The notes under the pieces are model-generated. The model saw only the letters and a program-made list of their open reading frames with translations. It was not told the DNA's origin and ran no database searches. Below are positions 51,774 to 60,400 of a stretch of DNA of 64,000 bases, piece by piece. This stretch comes from Terrabacter sp. Root85. Lineage in GTDB: Bacteria > Actinomycetota > Actinomycetes > Actinomycetales > Dermatophilaceae. The position numbers and the translations under genes are program-made. Where the stretch lies: assembly GCF_001429185.1 (NCBI RefSeq), contig NZ_LMIW01000008.1:794056-858055 (forward strand), in the 5' to 3' direction. Positions within the stretch are counted from its first letter, which is position 1; each line of letters starts with the position of its first letter.

Positions 51774-52172
51774 GTGAGCGAGACCCCTGAGCAGCAGCCC
51801 GACGTGCCCACCACCCGTGACCTCGAGTCGCTCGTCGGGGAGTGGCTGACCGTTCCCGACGCCGCCGAGCGGTTCGGTCTCCAGCTGTCGCAGGTGCGCC
51901 AGCTCATCGCCGACCGCGAGGTGCTCGCTGCCCGCATCGGTGAGCGGCGCGTCGTCGCGATCCCGGCGAAGTTCTTCGACGAGACCGGCCCGCGGCCCGA
52001 GCTGCGCGGGACCTTCACCGTGCTCGCCGACGGTGGCATGGACGACGACGAGATCATCGAGTGGCTGCACACCCCCGACGAGACGCTGCCCGTCGAGGGC
52101 GCTCCCATCGACGCCATGCTGGCCGGTCACAAGACCGAGATCCGGCGCCGGGCGCAGGAGCTCGCCTTCTGA
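51774..52172 (+). CDS. Rv2175c-family DNA-binding protein
   Basis: A 132-residue protein with a winged-helix/excisionase-like DNA-binding domain: LTVPDAAERFGLQLSQVRQLIADREVLAARIG (about 27-58), followed by the C-terminal part ELRGTFTVLADGGMDDDEIIEWLHTPDETL. In M. tuberculosis, Rv2175c is a substrate of PknL, with a phospho-Thr in its flexible N-terminus; here the N-terminus has Thr 4, 13 and 14. pknL lies 1.7 kb away, separated by the LysM gene. GTG start; CAGACT is 8 nt upstream. Confidence 0.88.
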   Translation: MSETPEQQPDVPTTRDLESLVGEWLTVPDAAERFGLQLSQVRQLIADREVLAARIGERRVVAIPAKFFDETGPRPELRGTFTVLADGGMDDDEIIEWLHTPDETLPVEGAPIDAMLAGHKTEIRRRAQELAF

Positions 52173-52216
52173 CGCGTACTGATGCGTCCTGGCGCGTCCT
52201 GACGCGTCCTGACGGG
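52169..52216. repeat. Decamer tandem repeat (CTGACGCGTC)
   Basis: Four and a half copies of CTGACGCGTC with point changes start inside the Rv2175c-like stop region and fill the gap to the convergent polyprenyl synthase gene; a GTATGCC motif follows at 52225. Confidence 0.8.
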
Positions 52217-52245
52217 CCGAGGGCGTATGCCGTCCGGCCGGGTCG

Positions 52246-53340
52246 TCAGGACCGGCGGGCCGTCGAGACCGCGACGAGCGCCTCGAGGACGTCGAGCGCC
52301 GACGTGTCGTAGGAGCCCGTCGCCCGGGCCCGGTCGACGGCGCGGCAGGCCTCGTCGGCCAGGGTCGCGATGAGGCTCTCGACCCGGTCGACCGCCCCGG
52401 TGTCGAGCAGCACCCTGCGGATCGCCTCGACGCCGGCAAGCTCGAGGTCGTCGCGCCCGAGGAGGCTCTCGACCGTGTCACGGTCGGTGTCGGACGCCGC
52501 GTCGAGGGCGTGGGCCACGAGCACGGTGCGCTTGCCCTCGCGCAGGTCGTCACCCGCGGGCTTGCCGGTGGCCTCGGGGTCGCCGAAGACGCCGAGCAGG
52601 TCGTCGCGCAGCTGGAACGCCTCCCCGAGGGCGAGCCCGTAGTCCGACAGGGGGGCGAGCGACCCGTCCGGCGCGCCGCCGACGAGCGCCCCGATGAGCA
52701 GCGGGTGCTCGATGGTGTACTTCGCGCTCTTGAAGCGGATCACCTTGCGCGCCGAGGCGACCCGGGCGTCGAGGTCGAGCCCGTCCCAGCCGCGGGCGGA
52801 CTCGAGCAGGTCGAGGAACTGGCCGCCCATGAGCTGCGTGCGCATCGAGTCGAAGAGCTGACGGCCGCGGGCCAGCTCGTCGGCGGGCAGGCCGCACGTC
52901 GCGTAGAGCTCGTCGCACCACGTGAGGCACAGGTCGCCCGCGAGGATCGCGGTGCCCTCGCCGAAGCGGTCGGCGTCACCCGCCCAGCCACGCGCCTGGT
53001 GCAGCGAGGCGACGGCACGGTGCGCGGATGGCATACCCCGTCGCGTGTCGCTGCGGTCCATGACGTCGTCGTGGAGCAGGGCGGCGCCCTGGAAGAACTC
53101 CATGCTCGCGGCCAGGCGCACGAGCGCGTCGGAGTCGGCGCCACCTGCGGCGCGGTAGCCCCAGTAGAGGAAGCCGGCGCGCAGACCCTTGCCGCCGGTC
53201 AGCAGGCCGGACACGGCCGCGACGAGCGGGGCTGTCTCCTCGCCGATCGCGGCCAGCGACTGCGTGGCCCCGGCGATCTGCCCGTCGATCGCCTGCTGCA
53301 CCCGACGGCGCAGCACGTCGAGGTCGGTGGGGGTCTGCAC
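52246..53340 (-). CDS. idsA: Polyprenyl (geranylgeranyl) diphosphate synthase
   Basis: Trans-prenyltransferase that makes C20 or longer prenyl diphosphates. 364 residues with the first Asp-rich motif LLHDDVMDRSDTRRG (DDxxD, about 91-95), KSAKYT, and the second LRDDLLGVFGD (DDxxD). Five residues before the first DDxxD are F-Q-G-A-A-L-L, so small chain-length side chains suggest C20 product, but this is not certain. GTG 53340 has GGAGG 5 nt upstream; ATG 53352 is the alternative. Corresponds to Rv2173 (idsA2); metF is divergent. Confidence 0.92.
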   Translation of the reverse strand: MQTPTDLDVLRRRVQQAIDGQIAGATQSLAAIGEETAPLVAAVSGLLTGGKGLRAGFLYWGYRAAGGADSDALVRLAASMEFFQGAALLHDDVMDRSDTRRGMPSAHRAVASLHQARGWAGDADRFGEGTAILAGDLCLTWCDELYATCGLPADELARGRQLFDSMRTQLMGGQFLDLLESARGWDGLDLDARVASARKVIRFKSAKYTIEHPLLIGALVGGAPDGSLAPLSDYGLALGEAFQLRDDLLGVFGDPEATGKPAGDDLREGKRTVLVAHALDAASDTDRDTVESLLGRDDLELAGVEAIRRVLLDTGAVDRVESLIATLADEACRAVDRARATGSYDTSALDVLEALVAVSTARRS

Positions 53341-53446
53341 GGGGTCCTCCATCGAGTCGCGGGAATCGGGGTCAGCCTACGCGGCGCGCGGGTGGGCCCG
53401 TGAACAGCCCGGACACCGCGGACGCGCGCGGCTTATGGTGTGCGGC

Positions 53447-54355
53447 ATGGCACACGGCACGGCATCCTCGATGGCGCGGGCGGAGCGGTTCACGCGGTCC
53501 ATCCCGGCGATGATCGAGGCCGACACCCCGACGTACAGCTTCGAGTTCTTCCCGCCCAAGGACGACGCGTCCGAGGCGCAGCTCTGGGACGCCATCCGAC
53601 GCCTCGAGAAGGTGTCGCCGAGCTTCGTCTCGATCACCTACGGCGCCGGCGGCGGCACCCGCGACCGCACCGTCCGGCTCACCCAGCGCGTCCTCGAGGC
53701 GACCTCGCTGACGCCCATGGCGCACCTGACGTGCGTCGGGCACTCCGTCGCCGAGCTGCGCGGCATCGTCGGGTCGTATGCCGCCGCGGGGGTCCGCAAC
53801 ATCCTGGCCCTGCGCGGTGACCCCCAGGGCGGCCTCGGCCAGCCGTGGGTGGCGCACCCCGAGGGCCTCGACCATGCCGACGAGCTCGTCGCGCTGGTCC
53901 GGGGGCTCGGCGACTTCACCGTCGGTGTCGCGGCCTTCCCCGACGGCCACCCCGAGTCGGGCGACATCAGCGAGGACGCAGAGACCCTGATCCGCAAGGA
54001 GCGCGCCGGCGCCGAGTTCGCCATCACCCAGATGGTCTTCGACGTCGACCACTACCTCCGGCTGCGCGACGAGCTCGCCCGGCGCGGGTCGCGTCTGCCC
54101 GTCGTCCCGGCGATCATGCCGATCACCAACGCCCGTCAGGTGGTGCGCATGGCGCAGCTCGCGGGGCAGCCGATGCCGACGGCGGTCACCGACCGTCTCG
54201 AGCGGCACGGCGACGACGCCGCCGGGGTCCGGGCCGAGGGCATGGCGATCGCCACGGAGTCGTCGCGCCGCCTGCTCGACGAGGGTGCTCCCGGGATCCA
54301 CTTCATCACGATGAACCGGTCGTCGGCGACGCTCGAGGTCTTCGGCAACCTCTGA
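53447..54355 (+). CDS. metF: Methylenetetrahydrofolate reductase
   Basis: Reduces 5,10-methylene-THF to 5-methyl-THF (FAD, NAD(P)H), supplying methionine synthesis. 302 residues with FEFFPPKDD (about 33-41), SITYGAGGGTRDRT (FAD site), MAHLTCVGHS, NILALRGDPQGG, GAEFAITQMVFD and VVPAIMPI. Corresponds to Rv2172c. ATG with TATGGT 7 nt upstream (leaderless type). The methionine/SAM use links it functionally to the nearby methyltransferases only in a general way. Confidence 0.96.
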   Translation: MAHGTASSMARAERFTRSIPAMIEADTPTYSFEFFPPKDDASEAQLWDAIRRLEKVSPSFVSITYGAGGGTRDRTVRLTQRVLEATSLTPMAHLTCVGHSVAELRGIVGSYAAAGVRNILALRGDPQGGLGQPWVAHPEGLDHADELVALVRGLGDFTVGVAAFPDGHPESGDISEDAETLIRKERAGAEFAITQMVFDVDHYLRLRDELARRGSRLPVVPAIMPITNARQVVRMAQLAGQPMPTAVTDRLERHGDDAAGVRAEGMAIATESSRRLLDEGAPGIHFITMNRSSATLEVFGNL

Positions 54356-54423
54356 CCGGCGCGGAGACTCGGAGGACGAGGGGCCCACCGGCGGCAGGTG
54401 CGGCCAGCCCGACGACACGAGGA

Positions 54424-54453
54424 CGACCGGCCCCCAGGGAAGGGCCGGCCGTC
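54424..54453 (-). terminator. Hairpin terminator of the PepSY gene
   Basis: An 11-bp stem (ACGACCGGCCC / GGGCCGGCCGT) with an 8-nt loop; the single mismatch becomes a G-U pair in the minus-strand RNA, so it terminates the PepSY transcript better than metF. Confidence 0.65.
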
Positions 54454-54473
54454 CGGTGCGTGGACCGGGTCGG

Positions 54474-55001
54474 TCAGGTGGTGCTCGACGGGGTGGCGGT
54501 GCCGTTGGGGGAGGCCGGGGCCTCGCCCTGCTGGCCCGACTGGCCCTGGGGGCCGTCGCCGTCGTGGTCACCGCCACGGCCGCCGGGTCCGCCCGACCCG
54601 CCAGGTCCGCCCTCCTGGACGGCCGTCACGGCGAAGGACGCGTCGACCTGCACCGTGATGTGGGTGCCGTCGGTGCGCACCATGTGCGCCTCGTAGACGC
54701 CGTCCGAGTCGGTCTCGACGCGCTCGATCGTCGCGGTCGGCTCCTTGGCCTTGGCGGCCGCCGTCACCTTGGCGGCGACGTCGCCAGTGAGCAGCGTCTC
54801 GTCGGAGCGCATCGGCTTGCTCGGGTCGGTGTTGCCGTTGGTGTTGCCGTTGGCCTGGGGGCCCTCGCCGAGCTGGCCGTAGCTGGTGGCGGTGCCGGTG
54901 GCACCCGTCTCGTCCGCGCTCGCGAGGGCGGCCCCGCCGAGCGCGAGCGCCGACGCGGCCACGATGCCGGCGCCTGCCAGCGCGATGGTCTTGTTCTTCA
55001 T
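54474..55001 (-). CDS. Secreted PepSY-like protein
   Basis: A 175-residue exported protein: signal peptide MKNKTIALAGAGIVAASALA ending near ALASADE, an Asn/Thr/Gly-rich linker, then a PepSY-type domain (TLLTGDVAAKVTAAAKAKEP, TIERVETDSDGVYEAHMVR, THITVQVDASFAVTAV) and a Gly/Pro/Gln-rich tail (GGPGGSGGPGGRGG). PepSY domains are small alpha/beta folds often linked to peptidase inhibition or extracellular sensing; this family's role is not known. ATG with AAGGAG 8 nt upstream. Upstream is DUF4126 on the same strand. Confidence 0.82.
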   Translation of the reverse strand: MKNKTIALAGAGIVAASALALGGAALASADETGATGTATSYGQLGEGPQANGNTNGNTDPSKPMRSDETLLTGDVAAKVTAAAKAKEPTATIERVETDSDGVYEAHMVRTDGTHITVQVDASFAVTAVQEGGPGGSGGPGGRGGDHDGDGPQGQSGQQGEAPASPNGTATPSSTT

Positions 55002-55162
55002 GCGTTCCACTCCTTCGATGGGCTGGCCTCGTGCCAGCTGTGTCCACCGTCGGCAACAGCCCTGTGTCCCCACCCTCGTCAGGGTGGGGAGGTCCTGTGA
55101 GAGGTCTGCGGACCTGTGGGGGCCCAGGTCCGGGGGTGGCCGGCGCTCACCGGGCCGGGCGG

Positions 55163-55885
55163 TCAGGTCTCCTGGTCGAAGGGTCGCTCGAGACGCTCGT
55201 CGGCCCGGGCCGACGGCGGCGGTGGCGCAGCGGTCCCGCGGCGCTCCCGGCGCTCCCGGCGCTCCCGGCGCTCCCGGCGCTCGGAGGGCACGGCGATGCC
55301 GACGCGTTCGCCCCACGCGTCGTAGCGGCGCTTGTAGCGGCGGATGCGTGCGGCCAGCTTGTAGACGAGGAACGCGCCGAGCACGAGGAAGAGCAGGGCG
55401 ATGGCCGCGGCCCACCACGGGTGCGCGATGGCGAGGGCGGTGACGCCCGTGACGGTCACGTCCTCGGTGGTGCTGACGAGGACGTTGCTCGCCGGCTCGG
55501 GGGAGGTGTTGACGGCAGCGCGCAGCCCGGCCTTGATCCCGTGCGAGATGAGGGCCGTGACACCACCGGTCGCCGCGCCCACGGCGGCGTCGAGGCTCGC
55601 CGTGTCGTGGCCGATGAGGTAGCCGATCGTCGCCCCCACGGCCGGTCTGACGACGGTGTGCACGGAGTCCCAGGCGGAGTCGACGTAGGGGATCTTGTCG
55701 GCGAGCATCTCGACGACGAAGAGGACGCCCGCCCCGATGAGCACGTCGGTGCGAGCCAGGGCGTTCGGGATCTGGCTCAGGTTGAAGATCTTGTCGGCCA
55801 GACCGAGGACGAGCACGACGGCGTACGCGTTGATGCCGCTGCCCCACCCGGTGGTGAAGGCCATGGGGATGAGCTCGGCGCCCAC
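55163..55885 (-). CDS. DUF4126 membrane protein
   Basis: A 240-residue membrane protein of the DUF4126 family with five to six TM helices (about 10-25, 42-60, 70-90, 100-118, 145-165), starting MAFTTGWGSGINAYAVVLVLGLAD after a short leader. A Tyr/Arg-rich basic C-terminal tail carries RRE repeats encoded by a 9-bp minisatellite. Function is unknown. GTG 55885 has GAAGGGG upstream; ATG 55864 is the alternative start. The intergenic region beyond contains a MacR-like box. Confidence 0.8.
   Translation of the reverse strand: MGAELIPMAFTTGWGSGINAYAVVLVLGLADKIFNLSQIPNALARTDVLIGAGVLFVVEMLADKIPYVDSAWDSVHTVVRPAVGATIGYLIGHDTASLDAAVGAATGGVTALISHGIKAGLRAAVNTSPEPASNVLVSTTEDVTVTGVTALAIAHPWWAAAIALLFLVLGAFLVYKLAARIRRYKRRYDAWGERVGIAVPSERRERRERRERRERRGTAAPPPPSARADERLERPFDQET
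55241..55281 (-). repeat. 9-bp minisatellite encoding Arg-Arg-Glu repeats
   Basis: About 4.6 copies of GCGCTCCCG in a row; on the minus strand they encode RRERRERRERRE in the cytoplasmic tail of the DUF4126 protein. Unit length is a multiple of 3, so copy changes keep the frame. Confidence 0.85.
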
Positions 55886-56132
55886 GACACCCCTTCGGTC
55901 GTGCGCCGGTCGCGGTGCGCCGGTGCGGCTGTGGCCCGACCGGTCGGCCGAGCCCAGGTCCAACGTCCCTGACGCTCCCGTATTCCCGGGGGTGGCGCAA
56001 CGGGGCGCGCTGCAGGCGGCGGGAGGGGGCAGCGGAACGGGCCCGATCCGTGAGCGGACAGGACCCCTGCGCCCCTCCGTTCGCGGACCGAACCCGCGCC
56101 ATCACTCTGTCGCCGGGGACGCCGCACGGACC

Positions 56133-56148
56133 TGAGCACGGGTACTCA
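56133..56148. promoter_or_regulatory. MacR-like dyad TGAGCACGGGTACTCA
   Basis: Matches TGAGTAC-N2-GTACTCA, the site bound by Streptomyces MacR, at 13 of 14 defined positions. It is about 250 bp upstream of the DUF4126 gene and 90 bp upstream of the SOS promoter, so the target gene is unclear. Confidence 0.5.
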
Positions 56149-56236
56149 GATCGGTCCGGAGCGGGGCGAAACGGACGCGTGCGGAGAGGTCGGCTGCGGC
56201 GGCCCGGGATCGCGTGGACGTGACCCGCGGACCGTC

Positions 56237-56290
56237 TTGACAGGCTGTCGGCGCCAGGGGTTAGGCTTCGAGTATCGAACAGGTGTTCGA
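56237..56290 (+). promoter_or_regulatory. SOS promoter with LexA box
   Basis: TTGACA (56237-56242, perfect -35), 19-bp spacer, TAGGCT (56262-56267), then TCGAACAGGTGTTCGA (56275-56290), an exact match to the actinobacterial LexA box TCGAAC-N4-GTTCGA, placed over the expected transcription start. It drives the DUF6504-HEPN-dnaE2 operon. Confidence 0.88.
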
Positions 56291-56345
56291 ACGTCGTCTC
56301 TTCGGGTGAGGTGCCCGGGAGGTGAGGTCCGAGCCGGTGTCCGAG

Positions 56346-56385
56346 TCAGTCAGTTTCAGTCAGTTTCAGTCAGTTGTCAGTTCAA
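56346..56385 (+). repeat. CAGTTTCAGT tandem repeat in the SOS leader
   Basis: Three copies of a (T)CAGTTTCAGT unit with changes at the edges, in the untranslated leader between the LexA box and the DUF6504 gene. Unusually AT-rich for the window. Confidence 0.7.
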
Positions 56386-56473
56386 GTCGTCGGTTGGTGT
56401 CGGACCGCTCGTGTGGGGCGCGGGTGGTCTGGGTCGTGATGTCCGGCCTCGACGTGTCCGAGGGAGACGTGTC

Positions 56474-56932
56474 GTGGTGCGCAGGTTCAGTGATGCCGTG
56501 CAGGTGAGAGTGCGCGAGCGGGAGCAGCAGGAGCAGTCCGTCGTGGGCCGCTCCGGTGGTCCGGTCGGAAGGTCGACCCGTCCGCCCGGGTCCTCGAGGT
56601 CCTCACGGGACTCCGGGTCGTCGGGACCCTCGGGTTCCGAGGCCGGGTCCCTCGAGGCGCCGCCCGAGGCGTTCATCTGGCGCGGGCGCCTCTACGTCGT
56701 CCGTGGCGTCCTCGCCCAGTGGCGCGAGCGGCGGGCCTGGTGGCACGACGCGCTCGAGGCCGACGAGGCGCAGGTCCGTCCCGGCGAGACGCTCGTCGCC
56801 GCGGCGAGCGAGCAGCACGTCTGGCGCGTCGAGGCGAGCCCGGGATGGTCGTTCACGCCCGGGGTCTACGACCTCGCCCACGACGAGTCCCCGCGCGGCG
56901 ACCACTGGTCGCTCGTCCGGGTCGCCGACTGA
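56474..56932 (+). CDS. DUF6504-like protein (first gene of the SOS dnaE2 operon)
   Basis: A 152-residue protein: Arg/Gln/Ser-rich N-terminal half, then the domain FIWRGRLYVVRGVLAQWRERRAWW and VWRVEASPGWSFTPGVYDLAHDE and HWSLVRVAD, which resembles the DUF6504 domain found next to ImuB-type Y polymerases in actinobacteria. Function is unknown; co-regulation with error-prone polymerase suggests a role in mutagenic repair. GTG 56474 has AGGGAG 7 nt upstream. Operon: ends 31 nt before the HEPN gene. Confidence 0.65.
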   Translation: MVRRFSDAVQVRVREREQQEQSVVGRSGGPVGRSTRPPGSSRSSRDSGSSGPSGSEAGSLEAPPEAFIWRGRLYVVRGVLAQWRERRAWWHDALEADEAQVRPGETLVAAASEQHVWRVEASPGWSFTPGVYDLAHDESPRGDHWSLVRVAD

Positions 56933-56963
56933 GCCCATGAGACGAGAGAGGAGAGGAACCACC

Positions 56964-57413
56964 ATGACCACCGCCCACGACCTGCGCCGCCCACCCATCT
57001 CGGTCGCCGTGCTCGACCTGCTCGAGCGGGGCCGGACCACCCTCGAGACCGCGTGCCGCACGAGCGACGCGTCCGAGCGCTATCGCGACGCCCACCTCGG
57101 AGCCCTGCGCGCCGCCGCGGCCCTCGTCGCCGCCCGCACCGTGCCGTCGCCACGTTCGCGACCGCGCAGCGTGTGGCAGGTGCTGCCCGGGGTGGCCCCG
57201 GAGCTGGGGGAGTGGGCCGCCTTCTTCGCCGCCTGCTCGGCGCACCGGTGGGTCATCGACCGCGGCGGTCACATCAGCGCACGCGAGTCCGACGACCTGC
57301 TGCGCCAGGCCGAGATGTTCCTCGAGATCGTCCAGGACCTCCTCGGTGTCCCTGCGACGATCCCGCTGCCGCAGTCGATCACCCCGGTCTCGAGGAGCCG
57401 GGCGAGCGGGTGA
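56964..57413 (+). CDS. SAV_6107-family HEPN domain protein
   Basis: A 149-residue helical protein of the SAV_6107 HEPN type: long helices VAVLDLLERGRTTLETACRT, YRDAHLGALRAAAALVAART and WQVLPGVAPELGEWAAFFAAC; Arg/Asp positions near the C-terminus (DRGGHISARESDDLLRQAEMFL) complete the fold. HEPN proteins are often RNases, but the RxxxxH motif is not clear here. ATG with GAGAGGAA upstream. Its stop overlaps dnaE2, so they are co-translated and SOS-induced. Role in the mutasome is untested as far as I know. Confidence 0.8.
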   Translation: MTTAHDLRRPPISVAVLDLLERGRTTLETACRTSDASERYRDAHLGALRAAAALVAARTVPSPRSRPRSVWQVLPGVAPELGEWAAFFAACSAHRWVIDRGGHISARESDDLLRQAEMFLEIVQDLLGVPATIPLPQSITPVSRSRASG

Positions 57414-60400
57414 CGACCGGCATGACCACCACCATCACCAGCGGCCGCACGAGCAGCGCGGCCGGCAGCACCGAGAGCTTCGTGCACCTGCACGTCGCGT
57501 CCGGCTACTCCATGCGCTACGGCACGGCCAAGCCGCACCAGCTCGTCGAGCGTGCCGCGGCGTTCGGGCAGCCGGCGCTCGCCCTGACCGACCGCGACGG
57601 GCTCTACGGCGCCGTGAAGTTCGTCCGCTCCTGCATGGAGCACGACGTCGCGCCGGTCCTCGGCGTCGATCTCGCCCTCGGCCCCGAGCGCCCCGAGCGC
57701 CAGCGCAGCCGTCCCGTGCGCACCCCGGTCCGTGGCGGCGCCCTCGTCGACCCGCGGCTCCCGCGGGTCACGGTGCTGGCCCGGGGCAGCAGCACCGGCC
57801 TCGCCCCGGGTGCCGGGTGGGCGGCGCTCTGTCGCCTCGTCACCGCGACCCACCTGCACGGCGAGCGCGGCAACCCGGTCACGTCCGCGGCCCTCGTCGC
57901 CGAGCACGCGCGCCTGCTGCCCGCCCCGCCCGTCCCGTCCGCAGCGGAGGACGACGGGCCCGGCCGGCCCGAGGGCCGGGGTCGACCCGACGGACGAGGC
58001 GGACGGCCTACGCCATCGGGGGCGGACGGTGGGCCGTCCCCGCTCGTCGTGCTCCTCGGGCCCGACTCCGACGTCGGTCGTGCGGTGCTCGCCAAGCGAC
58101 GCGACCACGCCCGGGCGGCGCTCGAGCGCTGGGTCGCGCTGCTGCCGCGGGGCGCCGTCGTCGTCGAGGTCGTGTGCCACGGCGGGCCCGAGCACCAGCC
58201 CGGCAGCCTCGGCCAGGCCGGACGCATGCTCGCGCTCGCCCGCGAGGTCGGCGTGCCGAGCATCATCACGGCCGCGGTGCGCCACGCCGACCCGCAGGAC
58301 GCCGCCATCGTCGACGTCCTCGACGCCGCCCGGCGGCTCGTCGCGCTCGACGCGCGCCACCTCGACCGCGTCACGACGGCCGGGCACCTCTCGCCGACGC
58401 CCCTCATGCACGCGCTCGCCCTCGACGTCGTCCAGGTCTCCGGCCCGGGGCTCGTCGGCGGCGGGTCGCTGGCCCGCGAGCAGGCCCGCGAGCTGCTCGC
58501 CCGCACGACGGCGCTCGCCGCCGAGTGCGTCCAGGACCCACGGGCCGACCTCGGCATCGGCTCGGTCCACCTGCCCGAGCCGGGTGTCCTCGGCATCCGG
58601 CCCGGCACCAACCCGCACCGCGTCCTCGCGCGACGGTGCCGCGAGTCCATCCCGACCCGCTACCCCGGCCGCACCGAGAGCGAGCTCGTCGCCGTCAGCG
58701 ACCGTCTCGAGGACGAGCTCGGCGTCATCGAGACGCTCGGCTACGCGACGTACTTCCTCACCGTCGCCCAGGTCTGCGACCTCATCCGCGAGATGGGCGT
58801 GCGGGTCGCCGCCCGCGGGTCCGGGGCCGGGTCGCTCGTCAACTACCTCCTCGGCATCTCCGGCGTCGACCCGATGCGGCACGGGCTGCTCATGGAGCGC
58901 TTCTGCTCGCCGCTGCGGGCCGAGCTGCCCGACATCGACATCGACGTCGAGTCGGCCCGGCGCACCGAGATCTACGAGCGCATCCTCGACCACTTCGGCG
59001 GCGACCGGGTCACGTGCGTCTCGATGATGGACACCTACCGGGTGCGCCACGCGATCCGCGACGCCGGGGCCGCGCTCGGGCTCCCGCCGCCCGAGGTCGA
59101 CGCCATGGCCAAGGCCTTCCCGCACATCGCCGCCCGCAACGTCCGCAACGCCCTGGCCGAGCTGCCCGAGCTCCGGGCGAGCGGCCTCGACGTGCCGCGC
59201 CTGCAGCTGATGTTCGACATCGTCGAGCGCCTCGACGGCCTGCCCCGGCACATCGCGCTGCACCCGTGCGGGGTCGTGCTGTCCGACTCCGTCCTGCTCG
59301 ACCGCACCCCCGTCGAGGCGAGCTGGCTCGGCTTCCCGATGAGCCAGTTCGACAAGGACGACGTCGAGGAGATGGGGCTGCTCAAGCTCGACGTCCTCGG
59401 CATCCGGATGCAGTCCGCGATGGCGCACGCGATCGAGGAGGTCGAACGCGTCGACGGCGACCACGTCGACCTCGACGACGAGTCGCAGGTGCCCTTCGAC
59501 GACGAGCCGACCTTCGAGCTCGTCCGCTCGACGAAGACCCTCGGCTGCTTCCAGATCGAGAGCCCCGGACAACGCGAGCTCATCGGCAAGTTCGGGCCGC
59601 GCACCTTCGACGACCTCATCATCGACATCTCGCTCTTCCGGCCCGGCCCGGTCAAGAGCGACATGATCATCCCGTTCCTCAACGCGAGGCAGGGGTGGAA
59701 GGACCCGTCCTACCTCCACCCGTCGCTCGTCCCCGCGCTCGAGGAGACCGAGGGCGTCGTCGTCTTCCACGAGCAGGTGCTCATGATCGTCGCCGAGACC
59801 ACCGGGGTGACCCTCGCCCAGGCCGACGAGGTGCGCCGCACGCTCGGCACGCCCGACGGGCAGAAGCGGATCGAGGCGTGGTGGCGACCCGCGGCCCGCG
59901 ACCGCGGCTACGCGCCCGAGGTCGCCGACAAGATCTGGGAGGTCCTCAAGGCGTTCGCCTCGTTCGGGTTCTGCAAGGCGCACGCCGCGGCCTTCGCGCT
60001 GCCCACCTACCAGTCGGCCTGGCTCAAGACGCACCACCCGGCAGCCTTTCTCGCAGGGGTGCTCACCCACGACCCCGGGATGTACCCCAAGCGCCTCATC
60101 CTCGACGACGCCCGCACCTTCGGCATCGCGATCCTCGGGCTCGACGTCAACGTCTCGACCGGCGCCTACCGCTTCGAACGCACCGACGACGGCGGCGAAG
60201 CCATCCGGCTGTCGCTCGCCGACGTCCACGGCATCAGCGAGGCCGAGGTCGCGCAGATCGTCGCCGGACAGCCCTACTCCAGCCTCTCCGACTTCTGGCA
60301 GCGTGCCCACGTGTCGCGGCCCGTCGCCGAGAAGCTCGTGCTCGCAGGGGGATTCGACTCGTTGCACGACATCGACCTCGGTGGTCCGTCCCGTCTCGAC

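Larger units (their letters stand above)
55886..56473. other. 588-bp regulatory stretch between DUF4126 and the SOS operon
   Basis: No convincing gene. In order it holds a moderately GC region behind DUF4126, the MacR-like dyad at 56133, a near-consensus -35/-10 promoter with LexA box at 56237-56290, a 180-nt leader with a short tandem repeat (56346-56385), and the ribosome site AGGGAG of the DUF6504 gene. Confidence 0.75.
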
